From: CAVXSP01 sp963764505
Lineage (GTDB): Bacteria; Acidobacteriota; Vicinamibacteria; Vicinamibacterales; SCN-69-37
Reading direction: 5' to 3'
Length of the DNA stretch: 64,000 bases
Assembly: GCA_963764505.1 (NCBI GenBank)
Contig: CAVXSP010000001.1
Coordinates: 1,922,001-1,986,000 of the forward strand
A program made the position numbers and the translations under genes. Numbering within the stretch: the first letter of the stretch is position 1; every line of letters starts with the position of its first letter. Below, piece after piece: positions 38,301 through 46,736 of this stretch. The notes beneath the pieces were generated by a model. It saw only the letters and a program-made list of their open reading frames with translations. It made no database searches and was not told the DNA's origin.

Positions 38301-39413
38301 ATGACGCCAGGCGTGCAGCGCAGACCAGGGCAGTTCAGCCTCCGGATGAAGCTGACGGCCGCCGCCGCGGCGGCCGTCGTCGGATTCGCGTTGTGCGAGA
38401 TCGCCGCGCGGATCGCGTTCCCGGCGCCGCCCGACAGCATGCGCGAGCCGCAGATCCTCTATCTCGCCGATCCGGACGTGGGCTTCCTGCAGGCGCCGAA
38501 CCAGAAAGGCTGGATCGACGGCGGGCGGGCGACGGTCAACGCGCTCGGGCTGCGCGGCGATCTGCCGGCGATGCCGAAGCCGGCCGGGTCGATCCGGGTG
38601 CTCGCCATCGGCGATTCGACGACCTTCGGCTGGGGCGTGAACGACGACGAGACGTATTGCGTTCAGCTCGAGCGACTGCTCGAGCACGCCTACCCGGGCC
38701 GCCGGCTGAGCGTCGTGAATGGGGGCGTCAGCGCCTACGACCTCAGGCACGACGCGGAGCTCCTGCGGCACTTCGCCTCGAAGCTGCAGCCGGACATCGT
38801 GCTCGTCGGCCTGTACTGGAACGATCTGCCGTACGAGGCGTCGCCGCCCGACGGACCTGCGCCGACCGCGCCGGTCGTGGAGAAGCCGTCCCTGGGCGCG
38901 CCGGCCGGATCGTCCAAGCCGTTCCGCATGGGCAATCAGTTCTCCCAGGTGAACCGGATCCTGCGCCGGAGCCGCATGCTGTACATCCTGCGGCAAGCCT
39001 GGTCGCGCGCCGTGGCGCCGACCGCGGCCGCGAGCAACCTCGAGCAGTGGGAGACCGCGGTCCTCGAAGGGCACCACTCGCCCGCGATCGACGCCGGCTG
39101 GCGGGACATCGGCCGCACGCTCGACGAGATCCGCGCGATGGGGGAAGCGGGTGGCTTCGCCGTGGGCGTCGTGATCATGCCGATCCGTGCCCAGGTCGAG
39201 CAGAGCTACCCGCGCGCGGAGTATCAGACGCGCGTGAGCGCGATGGCCAGATCGCTGGGGATGTTCGTCGTCGACCCCTTGCCGTACTTCGTGCGTCAAC
39301 CGGATCATGCGAGCCTGTTCATCCCGTACGATCGGATGCACTTCTCGCGCCTGGGCAACGCGCAGGTGGCCGAGGCGGCATTCGAGGCGCTCAGGGCACG
39401 GGGGGAATTTTGA
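38301..39413 (+). CDS. SGNH/GDSL-family hydrolase or acetyltransferase-like protein
   Basis: About 370 residues. One N-terminal membrane or signal helix (LTAAAAAAVVGFALCEIAAR), then a periplasmic SGNH domain: block I AIGDSTTFGWGVND with the nucleophile Ser, the Gly block in NGGVSAYDL, VLVGLYWND supplying the Asn block, and a late RMHFSRLGNAQVAE with the His. Such proteins de-acylate or acylate sugars. In carbamoyltransferase/SxtJ loci this class is a common companion. A remnant of another gene overlaps its 3' end. Confidence 0.88.
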   Translation: MTPGVQRRPGQFSLRMKLTAAAAAAVVGFALCEIAARIAFPAPPDSMREPQILYLADPDVGFLQAPNQKGWIDGGRATVNALGLRGDLPAMPKPAGSIRVLAIGDSTTFGWGVNDDETYCVQLERLLEHAYPGRRLSVVNGGVSAYDLRHDAELLRHFASKLQPDIVLVGLYWNDLPYEASPPDGPAPTAPVVEKPSLGAPAGSSKPFRMGNQFSQVNRILRRSRMLYILRQAWSRAVAPTAAASNLEQWETAVLEGHHSPAIDAGWRDIGRTLDEIRAMGEAGGFAVGVVIMPIRAQVEQSYPRAEYQTRVSAMARSLGMFVVDPLPYFVRQPDHASLFIPYDRMHFSRLGNAQVAEAAFEALRARGEF

Positions 39414-39558
39414 GCGCGACAATCTCACGGCGCAGCTCCGACGAGCGGCGACCTCCGTGCCCTTGAACATCGTCGAGGGCGCAGGCTGCGCGACGAATCG
39501 CGACGTCGGTCGGTTCCTCGGTTACGCTCGCAACTCAGAACTCACAACTGAGAACTAG
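39406..39558 (+). pseudogene. Fragment of a four-helix-bundle (S23-type) protein
   Basis: About 50 residues with DNLTAQLRRAATSVPLNIVE followed by GRFLGYARNSEL. This is the central signature of the small four-helix-bundle proteins related to 23S rRNA intervening-sequence proteins. There is no start codon in a sensible place, the front half is missing, and the tail runs into a heptamer repeat. It overlaps the SGNH stop by a few bases. Best read as a decayed remnant. Confidence 0.68.
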
Positions 39559-39559
39559 A
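39532..39559. repeat. AACTNAN heptamer repeat, four units
   Basis: AACTCAG, AACTCAC, AACTGAG, AACTAGA in exact 7-base phase, at the 3' end of the four-helix-bundle remnant and just before the DUF5989 gene. Confidence 0.75.
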
Positions 39560-39579
39560 ACCTTCTTGGAGCAATCAAC

Positions 39580-39765
39580 ATGGAACAGTTCGAACAGCTC
39601 GCGAAGACTGAAGGCAAGGGCAGCATCGTCGGCGAGTTCTGGTTCTTCCTGGGCCAGACGAAGAAGTGGTGGCTCCTGCCGATCGTCGCCATTCTGGTGA
39701 TCTTCGGCGTGCTGATGCTGCTGTCCGGCACGGCGGCCGCGCCGTTCATCTACACGCTGTTCTGA
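39580..39765 (+). CDS. DUF5989 (SxtK-like) small membrane protein
   Basis: 61 residues. A short polar N-terminus is followed by FWFFLGQTKKWWLLPIVAIL and a single membrane helix ending GTAAAPFIYTLF. The KKWWLLPI and FIYTLF ends are the hallmarks of the DUF5989 family, which occurs with carbamoyltransferase and SxtJ genes. Function unknown. With the two genes upstream it makes a carbamoyltransferase / SxtJ / SxtK-like set, here interrupted by an SGNH gene. Confidence 0.85.
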   Translation: MEQFEQLAKTEGKGSIVGEFWFFLGQTKKWWLLPIVAILVIFGVLMLLSGTAAAPFIYTLF

Positions 39766-39786
39766 ACCGGTCCGTCCGGGCGCGGT

Positions 39787-41101
39787 ATGGCCACGGACGG
39801 GTCCGGACCAGAGGTCGTGCGTCCGTCCGAGATTGCCGTGAGCGGGTTGCTGGTGATCGGCCTGATCCAGGCCGGTCCGGCCGGCGCGGCTCGATTCGTC
39901 GCTCAGGTGCCATGGGCAGCATCCGGGCCGTGGGTCGCGGTCGACACGCACGTCCACACGACGTTCTCGGACGGCGCGAGCACGGTCGAGGACGTCGTCG
40001 AGCGCGCGCGCCAGTTCGGCTGCCAGGGGCTGGCCATCACGGACCATGCGGACAGGGCGCTCGGCGCGGCCACGCCGGAGTACCGGGCCGCCATCGAAGC
40101 CGCCCGCACCGCCCACGCCGGATTTCCGATTCTCGCCGGCCTGGAGTGGAACGTGCCGCCCCGCGGCGGGGACGAGCATGCCACCGTTCTGGTTTCGCCG
40201 GGGGCGGAGAGCTGGGCGACCCTCGCCGAGTTCAAGCGCCGGTTCGACGATTTCGACCTGGCGCCGGGGCGCCAGAAGCCGAACGTCGGCGAGGCGCTGG
40301 CGTGGCTGGCGGCGCAGGGCGGCGACAATGCCCTCGTCATCGACAACCACCCGAGCCGCCGGGATGGCTCCAGCATGGACAACGTGCAAGACATGCTCGG
40401 ATGGCGGGCGGTCAACCGGCTGGTCATCGGGTTCGAAGGGGCGCCGGGTCATCAAGGGCACGAGCCCATCGGGTCGTACGATCGAGTGGAGAAGACAGTT
40501 GACCGCTGGGATCCCGCCGTGGCTCGCGTCGGGGACGCGTGGGACACGCTGCTCCAGCGCGGCGTCGACGTGTGGGGCGCCCTGGCGGGGTCGGATTTTC
40601 ACAGCGCGGCCGCGGACGATCCGAACAATCGCTGGCCGTGCCAGTTCGCCGAGACGTGGCTGCGCGTGCCGGACGTGACCGAGGGCGGTCTCCTGCGGGC
40701 GCTGCGTGCGGGCACCGCGTTTGCCGAGCACGGACACATCGTCCGAGACGTCGAGTTCACGGTCGACGCGCCTGGGCTTCCGCGGCCGGCCGTCTCGGGC
40801 GAAGTCATCACGGCGCCCGCGGGGTCGCGGGTCACCACGCGGCTGGAGTTCCGGGTGCCGTTGCGCGACTGGGAAGGCCGGCCCAATCGCGTCGACCAGG
40901 TGGAATTCGTGGTGATCTCCTCGACCAGATGTCCAGGTCCTGACCGAGGCGGTACACGCGGGCGGGCGGCAGATCGTCTCCAGAGCGCTCGTCGTGCCGC
41001 CTGGCGGACTCGTGGTTCGAGCGAGAGGACGCCGCGTCGTCGAGGACGGTCCCGATCTGATGTTCTACACGAATCCCATCCGCGTGAAAGGCGGGACGTA
41101 G
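39787..41101 (+). CDS. PHP-domain phosphoesterase-like protein (one frameshift)
   Basis: About 437 residues once repaired. A hydrophobic segment near the start (IAVSGLLVIGLIQAGPAGAA) is followed by the PHP metal motifs: VDTHVHTTFSDGASTVEDVV, LAITDHAD, LAGLEWNV, and GSDFHSAA. The C-terminal beta-sandwich-like region changes frame near 40927; removing one base there gives VISSTDVQVLTEAVHAGG and an end at 41101. Family members cleave phosphodiesters or phosphomonoesters with up to three metals. The substrate here is unknown; the hydrophobic start suggests membrane or periplasmic location. Confidence 0.82.
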
Positions 41102-41105
41102 CCGC

Positions 41106-42581
41106 ATGCGCGATCGAGCCCTGCCCGCCGGCGCGGGGCCGGAGCGGGTGTCGGCGCGCGAAGCCGCCAGGCTCCGGATCTGGTGCGCCTGGCTCGCGCT
41201 TGGCGTCGCGGCCTTTGCGGCCTACATCAGTCTCGTGCCCTTCAACTTCCGCATGCCGCACGACGGCTGGGCGTCGGCGCTGTCCCGGACGCTCGAGACG
41301 AGGATCGGCATTTCCGGCAACTTTCTCGCCAATGGCGTGATGCTGGCGCCGTTCGGCTTCTTCGGCGCCGGCGCGCTCCTGTCAGCGCGGTCCGGGCTGC
41401 TGCGCAAGGCGTTCACCGCCGTGCTGATTCTGCTCGTCTCGTGCGGCATCAGCATCTCGATCGAGGCGCTCCAGGTGTTCGTGCCCGGACGGACGCCCTC
41501 GCTCGGAGACATCACGGCGCAGACGGCCGGCACGATCGCCGGGCTCGCCGCGTGGTTCGTCCTCGGCCGCGATGTCCGGACGTGGTCGGCGAAGCTGGCC
41601 TCGGGCACGGGGGATGCGCTGCGGTCGATGCTCGCCGCCTACGCCGTCGTGCGGGGGTTCATCCTGCTGCATCCCCTCGACGTGACGGTGGACCTCGGGG
41701 CGCTCGCGGGCCGCTGGCACAGCGGCCGAATCGTGATCAACCCGCTCCATTCGGATGCCTTCCACTGGGATCTCATTCCGTCGGTGCTGTCCGACTTCGT
41801 GCTCGCGGTGCCCATCGGCCTCTTCGCGGCGCTTGCGGGCACGCTGCCGGGGATGCGGCGGCAGGCCGGACCGGCCCTCGCCCTCGGGGCGCTCTATTTC
41901 ACGTTCGGCGAGCTCGCGCAGGTGTTGATCCAATCCAGGACCGCCGACACGTTCGACCTCCTCGTGAACCTCTCCGGCATGGCGGTCGGCGTGTGGCTCG
42001 TCTCGCTCATGCTCGACAGGCCGGCCGGGTCGCCGATCCGTTCCAGATCGCTCGTGCCGGTCGCCGGTGTCCTGTGCTGCGCGGGCCTCTACATCGCGTA
42101 CAACTGGAGCCCGTACGATTTCTCCGTCAGCCTCAGCGTGTTCCACCATCGGTTCCGTCCGCTCGTGGCGGCGCCCTTTCGCGGTTACTACGAGAATCCT
42201 GATTTCAAGGCGCTGGGCGACGTTCTCGTGAAGACGGCGATGACCGTGCCGATCGGCGTCTTCCTGGAGCGCTGGATCCGCTTCGGGCGCACCCCGTACA
42301 GGCGCCTGCTGATGGCGATTGTCCTCGCCGCCTGCGGCGCCTTCTTCGCCGCCGTGGAGATCGGCCAGGTGTTCATCCCGTCACGCTATCCGGATGACAC
42401 GGACGTGCTGCTGGCGATCGGGGGCGTGTGGCTGGGCATCCGAACGGCGCGCCCGTTCGATCGGCCCGCGGTCCCCCCGGCTGCCGGTGATGTGGGTGCC
42501 GGCGATCGCCGGTCGACTACAGCGGTTTCCGGAATCGCGGAGTGCGCTGCAGGCCCTCACTCGCGAGCCGCGCGCCAGTAA
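41106..42581 (+). CDS. VanZ-family membrane protein with three VanZ-like repeats
   Basis: About 491 residues and roughly twelve membrane helices. Three repeated elements end in the VanZ signature: EALQVFVPGRTPSLGD, ELAQVLIQSRTADTFD, and EIGQVFIPSRYPDDTD, each followed by a Gly-rich helix. VanZ proteins are usually about 150 residues with one repeat. Family function is unclear (teicoplanin resistance in one case); many occur in exosortase/EPS loci. The C-terminal 20 residues are encoded by the left arm of a 120-base hairpin element, so the original stop may have been different. Confidence 0.85.
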   Translation: MRDRALPAGAGPERVSAREAARLRIWCAWLALGVAAFAAYISLVPFNFRMPHDGWASALSRTLETRIGISGNFLANGVMLAPFGFFGAGALLSARSGLLRKAFTAVLILLVSCGISISIEALQVFVPGRTPSLGDITAQTAGTIAGLAAWFVLGRDVRTWSAKLASGTGDALRSMLAAYAVVRGFILLHPLDVTVDLGALAGRWHSGRIVINPLHSDAFHWDLIPSVLSDFVLAVPIGLFAALAGTLPGMRRQAGPALALGALYFTFGELAQVLIQSRTADTFDLLVNLSGMAVGVWLVSLMLDRPAGSPIRSRSLVPVAGVLCCAGLYIAYNWSPYDFSVSLSVFHHRFRPLVAAPFRGYYENPDFKALGDVLVKTAMTVPIGVFLERWIRFGRTPYRRLLMAIVLAACGAFFAAVEIGQVFIPSRYPDDTDVLLAIGGVWLGIRTARPFDRPAVPPAAGDVGAGDRRSTTAVSGIAECAAGPHSRAARQ

Positions 42582-42640
42582 ACCGGCGCGCGTGCTCGCG
42601 ATTCGGGCCTGCAGCGCACTCCACGATTCCGGAAACCGCT
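42521..42640. repeat. 120-base near-perfect hairpin (MITE-like or terminator)
   Basis: Outer arms 42521-42556 and 42605-42640 are 36 bases each with one mismatch. The inner 48 bases contain another inverted repeat (TCGCGAGC...GCTCGCGA) with a one-base bulge, so almost the whole element folds on itself. It lies between convergent vanZ (plus) and a glycosyltransferase (minus), supplies the vanZ stop codon, and has no T-tract. A small palindromic mobile element is the simplest reading. Confidence 0.85.
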
Positions 42641-42676
42641 ATGGTCGCGTGCCCTGATTCGGGCAGCGTCTCAACC

Positions 42677-43933
42677 TCAACCGGCCGGCAGGCGTCGGCC
42701 CTCGCCATTCGGGACGAGCGGCTGACGTGCGGGCGCGGCGGACGGATCCTGCAGGGCATCCTCGAGAATCCGCTGCAGATCGGACAGGCGCGCCTCCCAG
42801 GCGAGTCCCTCCATTCGCGCCCGACCGGCCGCGCGCGCCCGGGTCGACGGCGACGCACGCAGGAGCTCCGACACGGCATCGGCGAACGTCGCCGCCTCGC
42901 CGGCGGCGATGCAGCCGGGACGCGCCTCCGCCGGCAGGCCATCGAGCACGACGGGCGTCGTCACGACCGGCAGGCCGGCGGCGAGCGCCTCGAGCACCTT
43001 GTTCTGCACGCCGCGCGCGATCTGGAGCGGGGCGACGGCGATCGCCGCCTCCCAGAGGAACGGCTGCACGGCGGGAACCTCGCCGACGAGATCGACGGAC
43101 CGGTCGCGCGACGCCACCCGCCGGAGGCGGTCGGTCGGCCGCGCGCCGACGATCCGGAACCGGGCGGTCGGAGCCGCGGCGCGCACCTGCGGCCAGACGG
43201 CGTCGAGGAACCAGAGGACGGCGGACTCGTTCGGCGCGTAGTCCAGGACGCCGCAGAACACGACATCCATCGAGGGCGCGGGGAGGCCGGCCGCGGGCCG
43301 CCGAAACGCGGCGACATCGACGCCGTTCTCGACGACGGCGATCGGCGCGCCGGGCGCGATCCGCTGCAGCGCCTCCCGCTCGCGCTCGTTGACGACGAGC
43401 GTCATGCGGGCGCGTGCCGCGGCTTCGGCCTCGAAGGTCCGCAGCGTCTCGGCCTCGCGCCGGTAGATCCAGCGCCTGGGCGCGGACGCGCGGCGTCCCA
43501 GGTCCGCCCACTTCGCGGAGTCGACGTCGACCATGTCGAGGACGAAGGGCAACGCCGAGAGCGGCGGCTCGAGGGCGAAGCGCGCCATTCCGGAGCAGTA
43601 GGCCAGGACGAGGTCCGGAGGGCTGGCCTCGATCAGGCCGGCGAGCCCGCGGCGGAGCCCGGGCGCGTCGAGGAGCAGGTGAGTGAGCGGACGCCGCGAG
43701 AACAGCCCGGCGGCGGCGCGCCCGAGGTTGGCAGCCGGCGACGTCCGCACCGCGACCGTCCTGGTCGCGAACGGGACGCGGCTCGCCCGTGCCGCCTCGT
43801 CCGCGTCGTGCACCAGCGAACAGAGGGACACGTCGGCGAACCGGGAGAGCGCCTGCATCACGTAGTAGGCGCGGATCCGATCGCCGCGGTTGGGCGCGTA
43901 GGGCAGCCGGTGCGTCAGGAACAGGACGTTCAT
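42677..43933 (-). CDS. Glycosyltransferase, PEP-CTERM/XrtA-associated (GT4 fold)
   Basis: About 418 residues. Begins NVLFLTHRLPYAPNRGDRIR, a characteristic opening of the exosortase-associated sugar transferases. A middle LPFVLDMVDVDSAKWADLGR follows, and a GT-B donor half with VVENGVDVAAFRR, VVFCGVLDYAPNESAVLWF, and APLQIARGVQNKVLEALAAG. The last motif includes the donor-binding Glu. It is the 3' end of a minus-strand operon running from about 48.5 kb, facing the vanZ end of the plus-strand operon. Confidence 0.92.
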   Translation of the reverse strand: MNVLFLTHRLPYAPNRGDRIRAYYVMQALSRFADVSLCSLVHDADEAARASRVPFATRTVAVRTSPAANLGRAAAGLFSRRPLTHLLLDAPGLRRGLAGLIEASPPDLVLAYCSGMARFALEPPLSALPFVLDMVDVDSAKWADLGRRASAPRRWIYRREAETLRTFEAEAAARARMTLVVNEREREALQRIAPGAPIAVVENGVDVAAFRRPAAGLPAPSMDVVFCGVLDYAPNESAVLWFLDAVWPQVRAAAPTARFRIVGARPTDRLRRVASRDRSVDLVGEVPAVQPFLWEAAIAVAPLQIARGVQNKVLEALAAGLPVVTTPVVLDGLPAEARPGCIAAGEAATFADAVSELLRASPSTRARAAGRARMEGLAWEARLSDLQRILEDALQDPSAAPARQPLVPNGEGRRLPAG

Positions 43934-43937
43934 GCGC

Positions 43938-44555
43938 TCACGAGTCGGCGCCTGCCGCCGGCTGCGCCAGCGTCACGGGCCTGCGGCTGCGGACCACGCG
44001 CGCGGGGATGCCGGCCGCGACGGCGTAGTCCGGGATCGGCCGGGTGACGACCGATCCCGCGCCGATCACGCAGTGCGCGCCGACGTCGGCCATGATGATG
44101 GCGGCGTCGCCGACCCAGGTGCCCTCGCCGATCCGCACGCGCCGCCGGGTTCCCGGTTGATCGCGGATGGGACGATCGAGGTCGTCGATGCCGTGCGTCG
44201 ACGGACCGCTCGGCACGTGCACGCCCGAGGCGAGCAGCACGTCCCGCTCGAGACGAGCCCATCCGATCTGGCATCGCGGTCCGACGTAGACACGTTCGTC
44301 AATCCAGACGCGGGGATCGCTGAAGAGGGCGCCGAACTGCACGCAGGCGGACGGCGCGCAGTGTGCGGCGCGCGAGAGGAACGCGCGGCGCGCATACTGT
44401 CCGAGCAGGCCCGGCACGAGCGCGAGCGCCTGCATCGAGCCCTCGAACGCGCGGATGTCGTCCTGCAGCCGTCGCCGAATCGCGTAGGAGAGCAGCGACG
44501 GCGCCACCATCGCGAGGGCTGCCCCGCGGAGCGCAGCCTTGAGTCCCTCACGCAC
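43938..44555 (-). CDS. Hexapeptide-repeat acyltransferase (WcaF/LbetaH type)
   Basis: About 205 residues from a GTG start that overlaps the previous gene's stop. A helical N-terminus is followed by left-handed beta-helix turns (CVQFGALFSDPRVWIDERVY, VGPRCQIGWARLERDVLLAS) and the typical acetyltransferase end (GEGTWVGDAAIIMADVGAHC, VIGAGSVVTRPIPDYAVAAG). Likely O-acetylates a sugar of the polymer using acetyl-CoA. The catalytic-type His lies near STHGIDD. Confidence 0.88.
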   Translation of the reverse strand: MREGLKAALRGAALAMVAPSLLSYAIRRRLQDDIRAFEGSMQALALVPGLLGQYARRAFLSRAAHCAPSACVQFGALFSDPRVWIDERVYVGPRCQIGWARLERDVLLASGVHVPSGPSTHGIDDLDRPIRDQPGTRRRVRIGEGTWVGDAAIIMADVGAHCVIGAGSVVTRPIPDYAVAAGIPARVVRSRRPVTLAQPAAGADS

Positions 44556-45769
44556 GGGCGGTGCTCGACGACGGCGACTCGGCGTCTTCGGTCAGGGTGC
44601 GCGGGGCCGCGCCGCGCGCCGGTCCGGCGTCCCGCCCCGCCAGCTCCTCGTAGATGGCTTCGAGCCGCCGCGTGCGCGCGGCGAACGAGAGGTCGTCTTC
44701 GATCCGCCGTCGCGCTAGGAGCGCCCGCTGGCGCGCCGTCGCGGGCTCGCGCAGCGCGCGCAGCATCGAGGAGGCCAGCGCCTCCACGTCCCCGGCCGGG
44801 ATCACGATCCCGTGCACGTCGGGGAGGGCGAGCTCGCGCGTGCCGCCGACGTCGGTGGCGACCAGGGGCGTTTCCATCGCCATGGCCTCGAGCACGGCGT
44901 TGGGCGTGCCTTCGTAGTCCGACGACTGCACGAACAGATCGAAGGCGTGGTGCAGCTCGACGACGTCGGTCCGATGTCCGAGGAACTGGCAGCGGCCGGC
45001 CAGGCCGAGCCGGGCCGAGAGCGACGCCAGTTCCTCGCGGAGCGCGCCATCGCCGGCAATCGCCAGCCGCGCCCGCGGCTCCTTCGCCGACACGCGGGCG
45101 AACGCCTCGAGCAGCAGATCGAATCGCTTCTGACGCTCCAGGCGCCCGACGCTGCCAATCACGATCTCGCCGGCGGCATACCCGAGCGCACGCCGGCTTC
45201 CGGACACGCGGTCGGTCCGGCGCCGGAAAGTCGACGGATCGATCGCGTTCAGGAGCACCGTGACGCGCTCGGGCCGGGCGCCGTGCGCTTCGAGGACCCG
45301 CTTGATGTCGCTCGATACGGCAACGACGCGGGGAAAACGGGCGAGCAGCCGCTTGTCGAACGGATAGTAGAGCCGTCGCTCGCGCCAGCTGTCGCCCGTC
45401 CAGCCGTGGGCGGTCGCGAGCGCGGCCACGCCGGTGCGGCGCGCCAGCAGGAGCGCCAGCAGGTTGGTCTTGTATTCGTGGGCGTGGACGACGTCGATCC
45501 GCCGGGCGCGGACCAGACGGACCAGCGCGTGCCAGATGCCAGGGTCGAAGGACTGGCGCTCGAGAATCTCTTCGGTACTGAATGCCCAGCGCGGCCGCCT
45601 GGTCCGCCGGCCGGAAGGCGTCGTCCCGCCGGTCGCGCAGATAGCAGACCAGGACCTCGATGCGCCCGGGCCCGGCGAGCGCGGCGCCGAGCATGATGGT
45701 CTTCTCCGGCCCGCCGCCCGTGCCGCGGACGCTGCGCAGTTCCAGGACGCGGACGGGAGACGCAGACAT
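44548..45769 (-). CDS. Glycosyltransferase family 4 protein (one frameshift)
   Basis: About 406 residues once repaired. Starts VRVLELRSVRGTGGGPEKTI, with an acceptor half (DVVHAHEYKTNLLALLLARR, ATAHGWTGD). The donor half shows VTVLLNAIDPSTFRR, VIGSVGRLERQKRFDLLLEA, and FVQSSDYEGTPNAVLEAMAM with the E-x7-E motif. The first 65 residues lie in another frame; dropping one base near 45574 joins GIQY to EEILERQSFDPG. It is co-directional and overlapping with the acetyltransferase downstream. Confidence 0.9.
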
Positions 45770-45776
45770 GCCCGTG

Positions 45777-46736
45777 TCAGCTCTTGCGCCGCAGCGCGTG
45801 ACCGAAAGGGGCCAGGAGCGCGAGCGCGCGCGCGGCGTCGTAGACCGCGCTCACGAGCAGGACCTCGAGCGCGGCTCTGGCCGATTCGGCGCGCCGCCGG
45901 CGCAGCAGCGACGCCGCCCGGATCAGCACCAGGGCGCCGACCAGGGCCAGGCCGGCCGCCGCCACGCGCCACCCGCCGGCCAGCCAGGTGGCCGCGCCGA
46001 GCGCGACCGCGGCGAGGCCGACCAGGTGCAGCAGCGGAATGGCCACGCTTGGCGCCGAGGCGAGCCGCAGGTCGCGCAAGCTCACGCGCAGGTTGTCGCG
46101 GCCGCGCCAGAGCTCGCCGAAGAACAGCGCCTTCAGCGTGGTCGGGTCGCCGCGGTGCACGCTGCGCAGGCGGTCGGAGGCGACCAGACGTCCGCCGCGC
46201 TGCCTGAGGCGCTGGCAGAAGTCGACGTCCTCGCAGGTATCGAGCGAGGCATCGAACCCGCCGAGCGCGTCGAAGTCCGCCCGCCGCACGATCAGATTCC
46301 CGCTGGGGAGCCAGTCGACGTCGCGGGACCCGGCGGCATGGCGCCTGAATCGATCGTAGGTGCGCTGCACCCAGGTGCCCTCGTCGGGCGCCGAATACGG
46401 CGCGCCGGCGGCCGCCGTGCCGGCGCGCTCGAACAGTGCGAGCGCGGCCGCGACCCATCCGCGATCGATCTCATGATCGGCGTCGATGAAGGCGAGCAGG
46501 GATCCGGCGGCGGCCGCAGCGCCGGCGTTGCGCAGCTCGGCGACGCGTCCGCTCGTCAGGGGGATGACGGCGGCGCCGGCTTCGCGGGCGACCGCCGCCG
46601 ACTCGTCGGTCGAGGCGTTGTCGATCACGACGATCTCGTGCCCCGCCGGTCCCGCGCTCTCGCGAATCGCGGCGAGGCAGCGGCGCAGGTGCGCCGCGTC
46701 GTTCCGGACGGGAATGACGAACGAGATCACGGGCAT
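45777..46736 (-). CDS. Glycosyltransferase family 2 protein
   Basis: About 319 residues. GT-A motifs: ISFVIPVRNDAAHLRRCLAA, EIVVIDNASTDESAAVAREA, LLAFIDADHEID with the DxD, and FDASLDTCEDVDFCQRLRQR with the ED acceptor motif. Two C-terminal membrane helices (IPLLHLVGLAAVALGAATWL and a second) tether it to the membrane. The start ATG overlaps the UbiA-like stop (ATGA). Confidence 0.9.
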   Translation of the reverse strand: MPVISFVIPVRNDAAHLRRCLAAIRESAGPAGHEIVVIDNASTDESAAVAREAGAAVIPLTSGRVAELRNAGAAAAAGSLLAFIDADHEIDRGWVAAALALFERAGTAAAGAPYSAPDEGTWVQRTYDRFRRHAAGSRDVDWLPSGNLIVRRADFDALGGFDASLDTCEDVDFCQRLRQRGGRLVASDRLRSVHRGDPTTLKALFFGELWRGRDNLRVSLRDLRLASAPSVAIPLLHLVGLAAVALGAATWLAGGWRVAAAGLALVGALVLIRAASLLRRRRAESARAALEVLLVSAVYDAARALALLAPFGHALRRKS

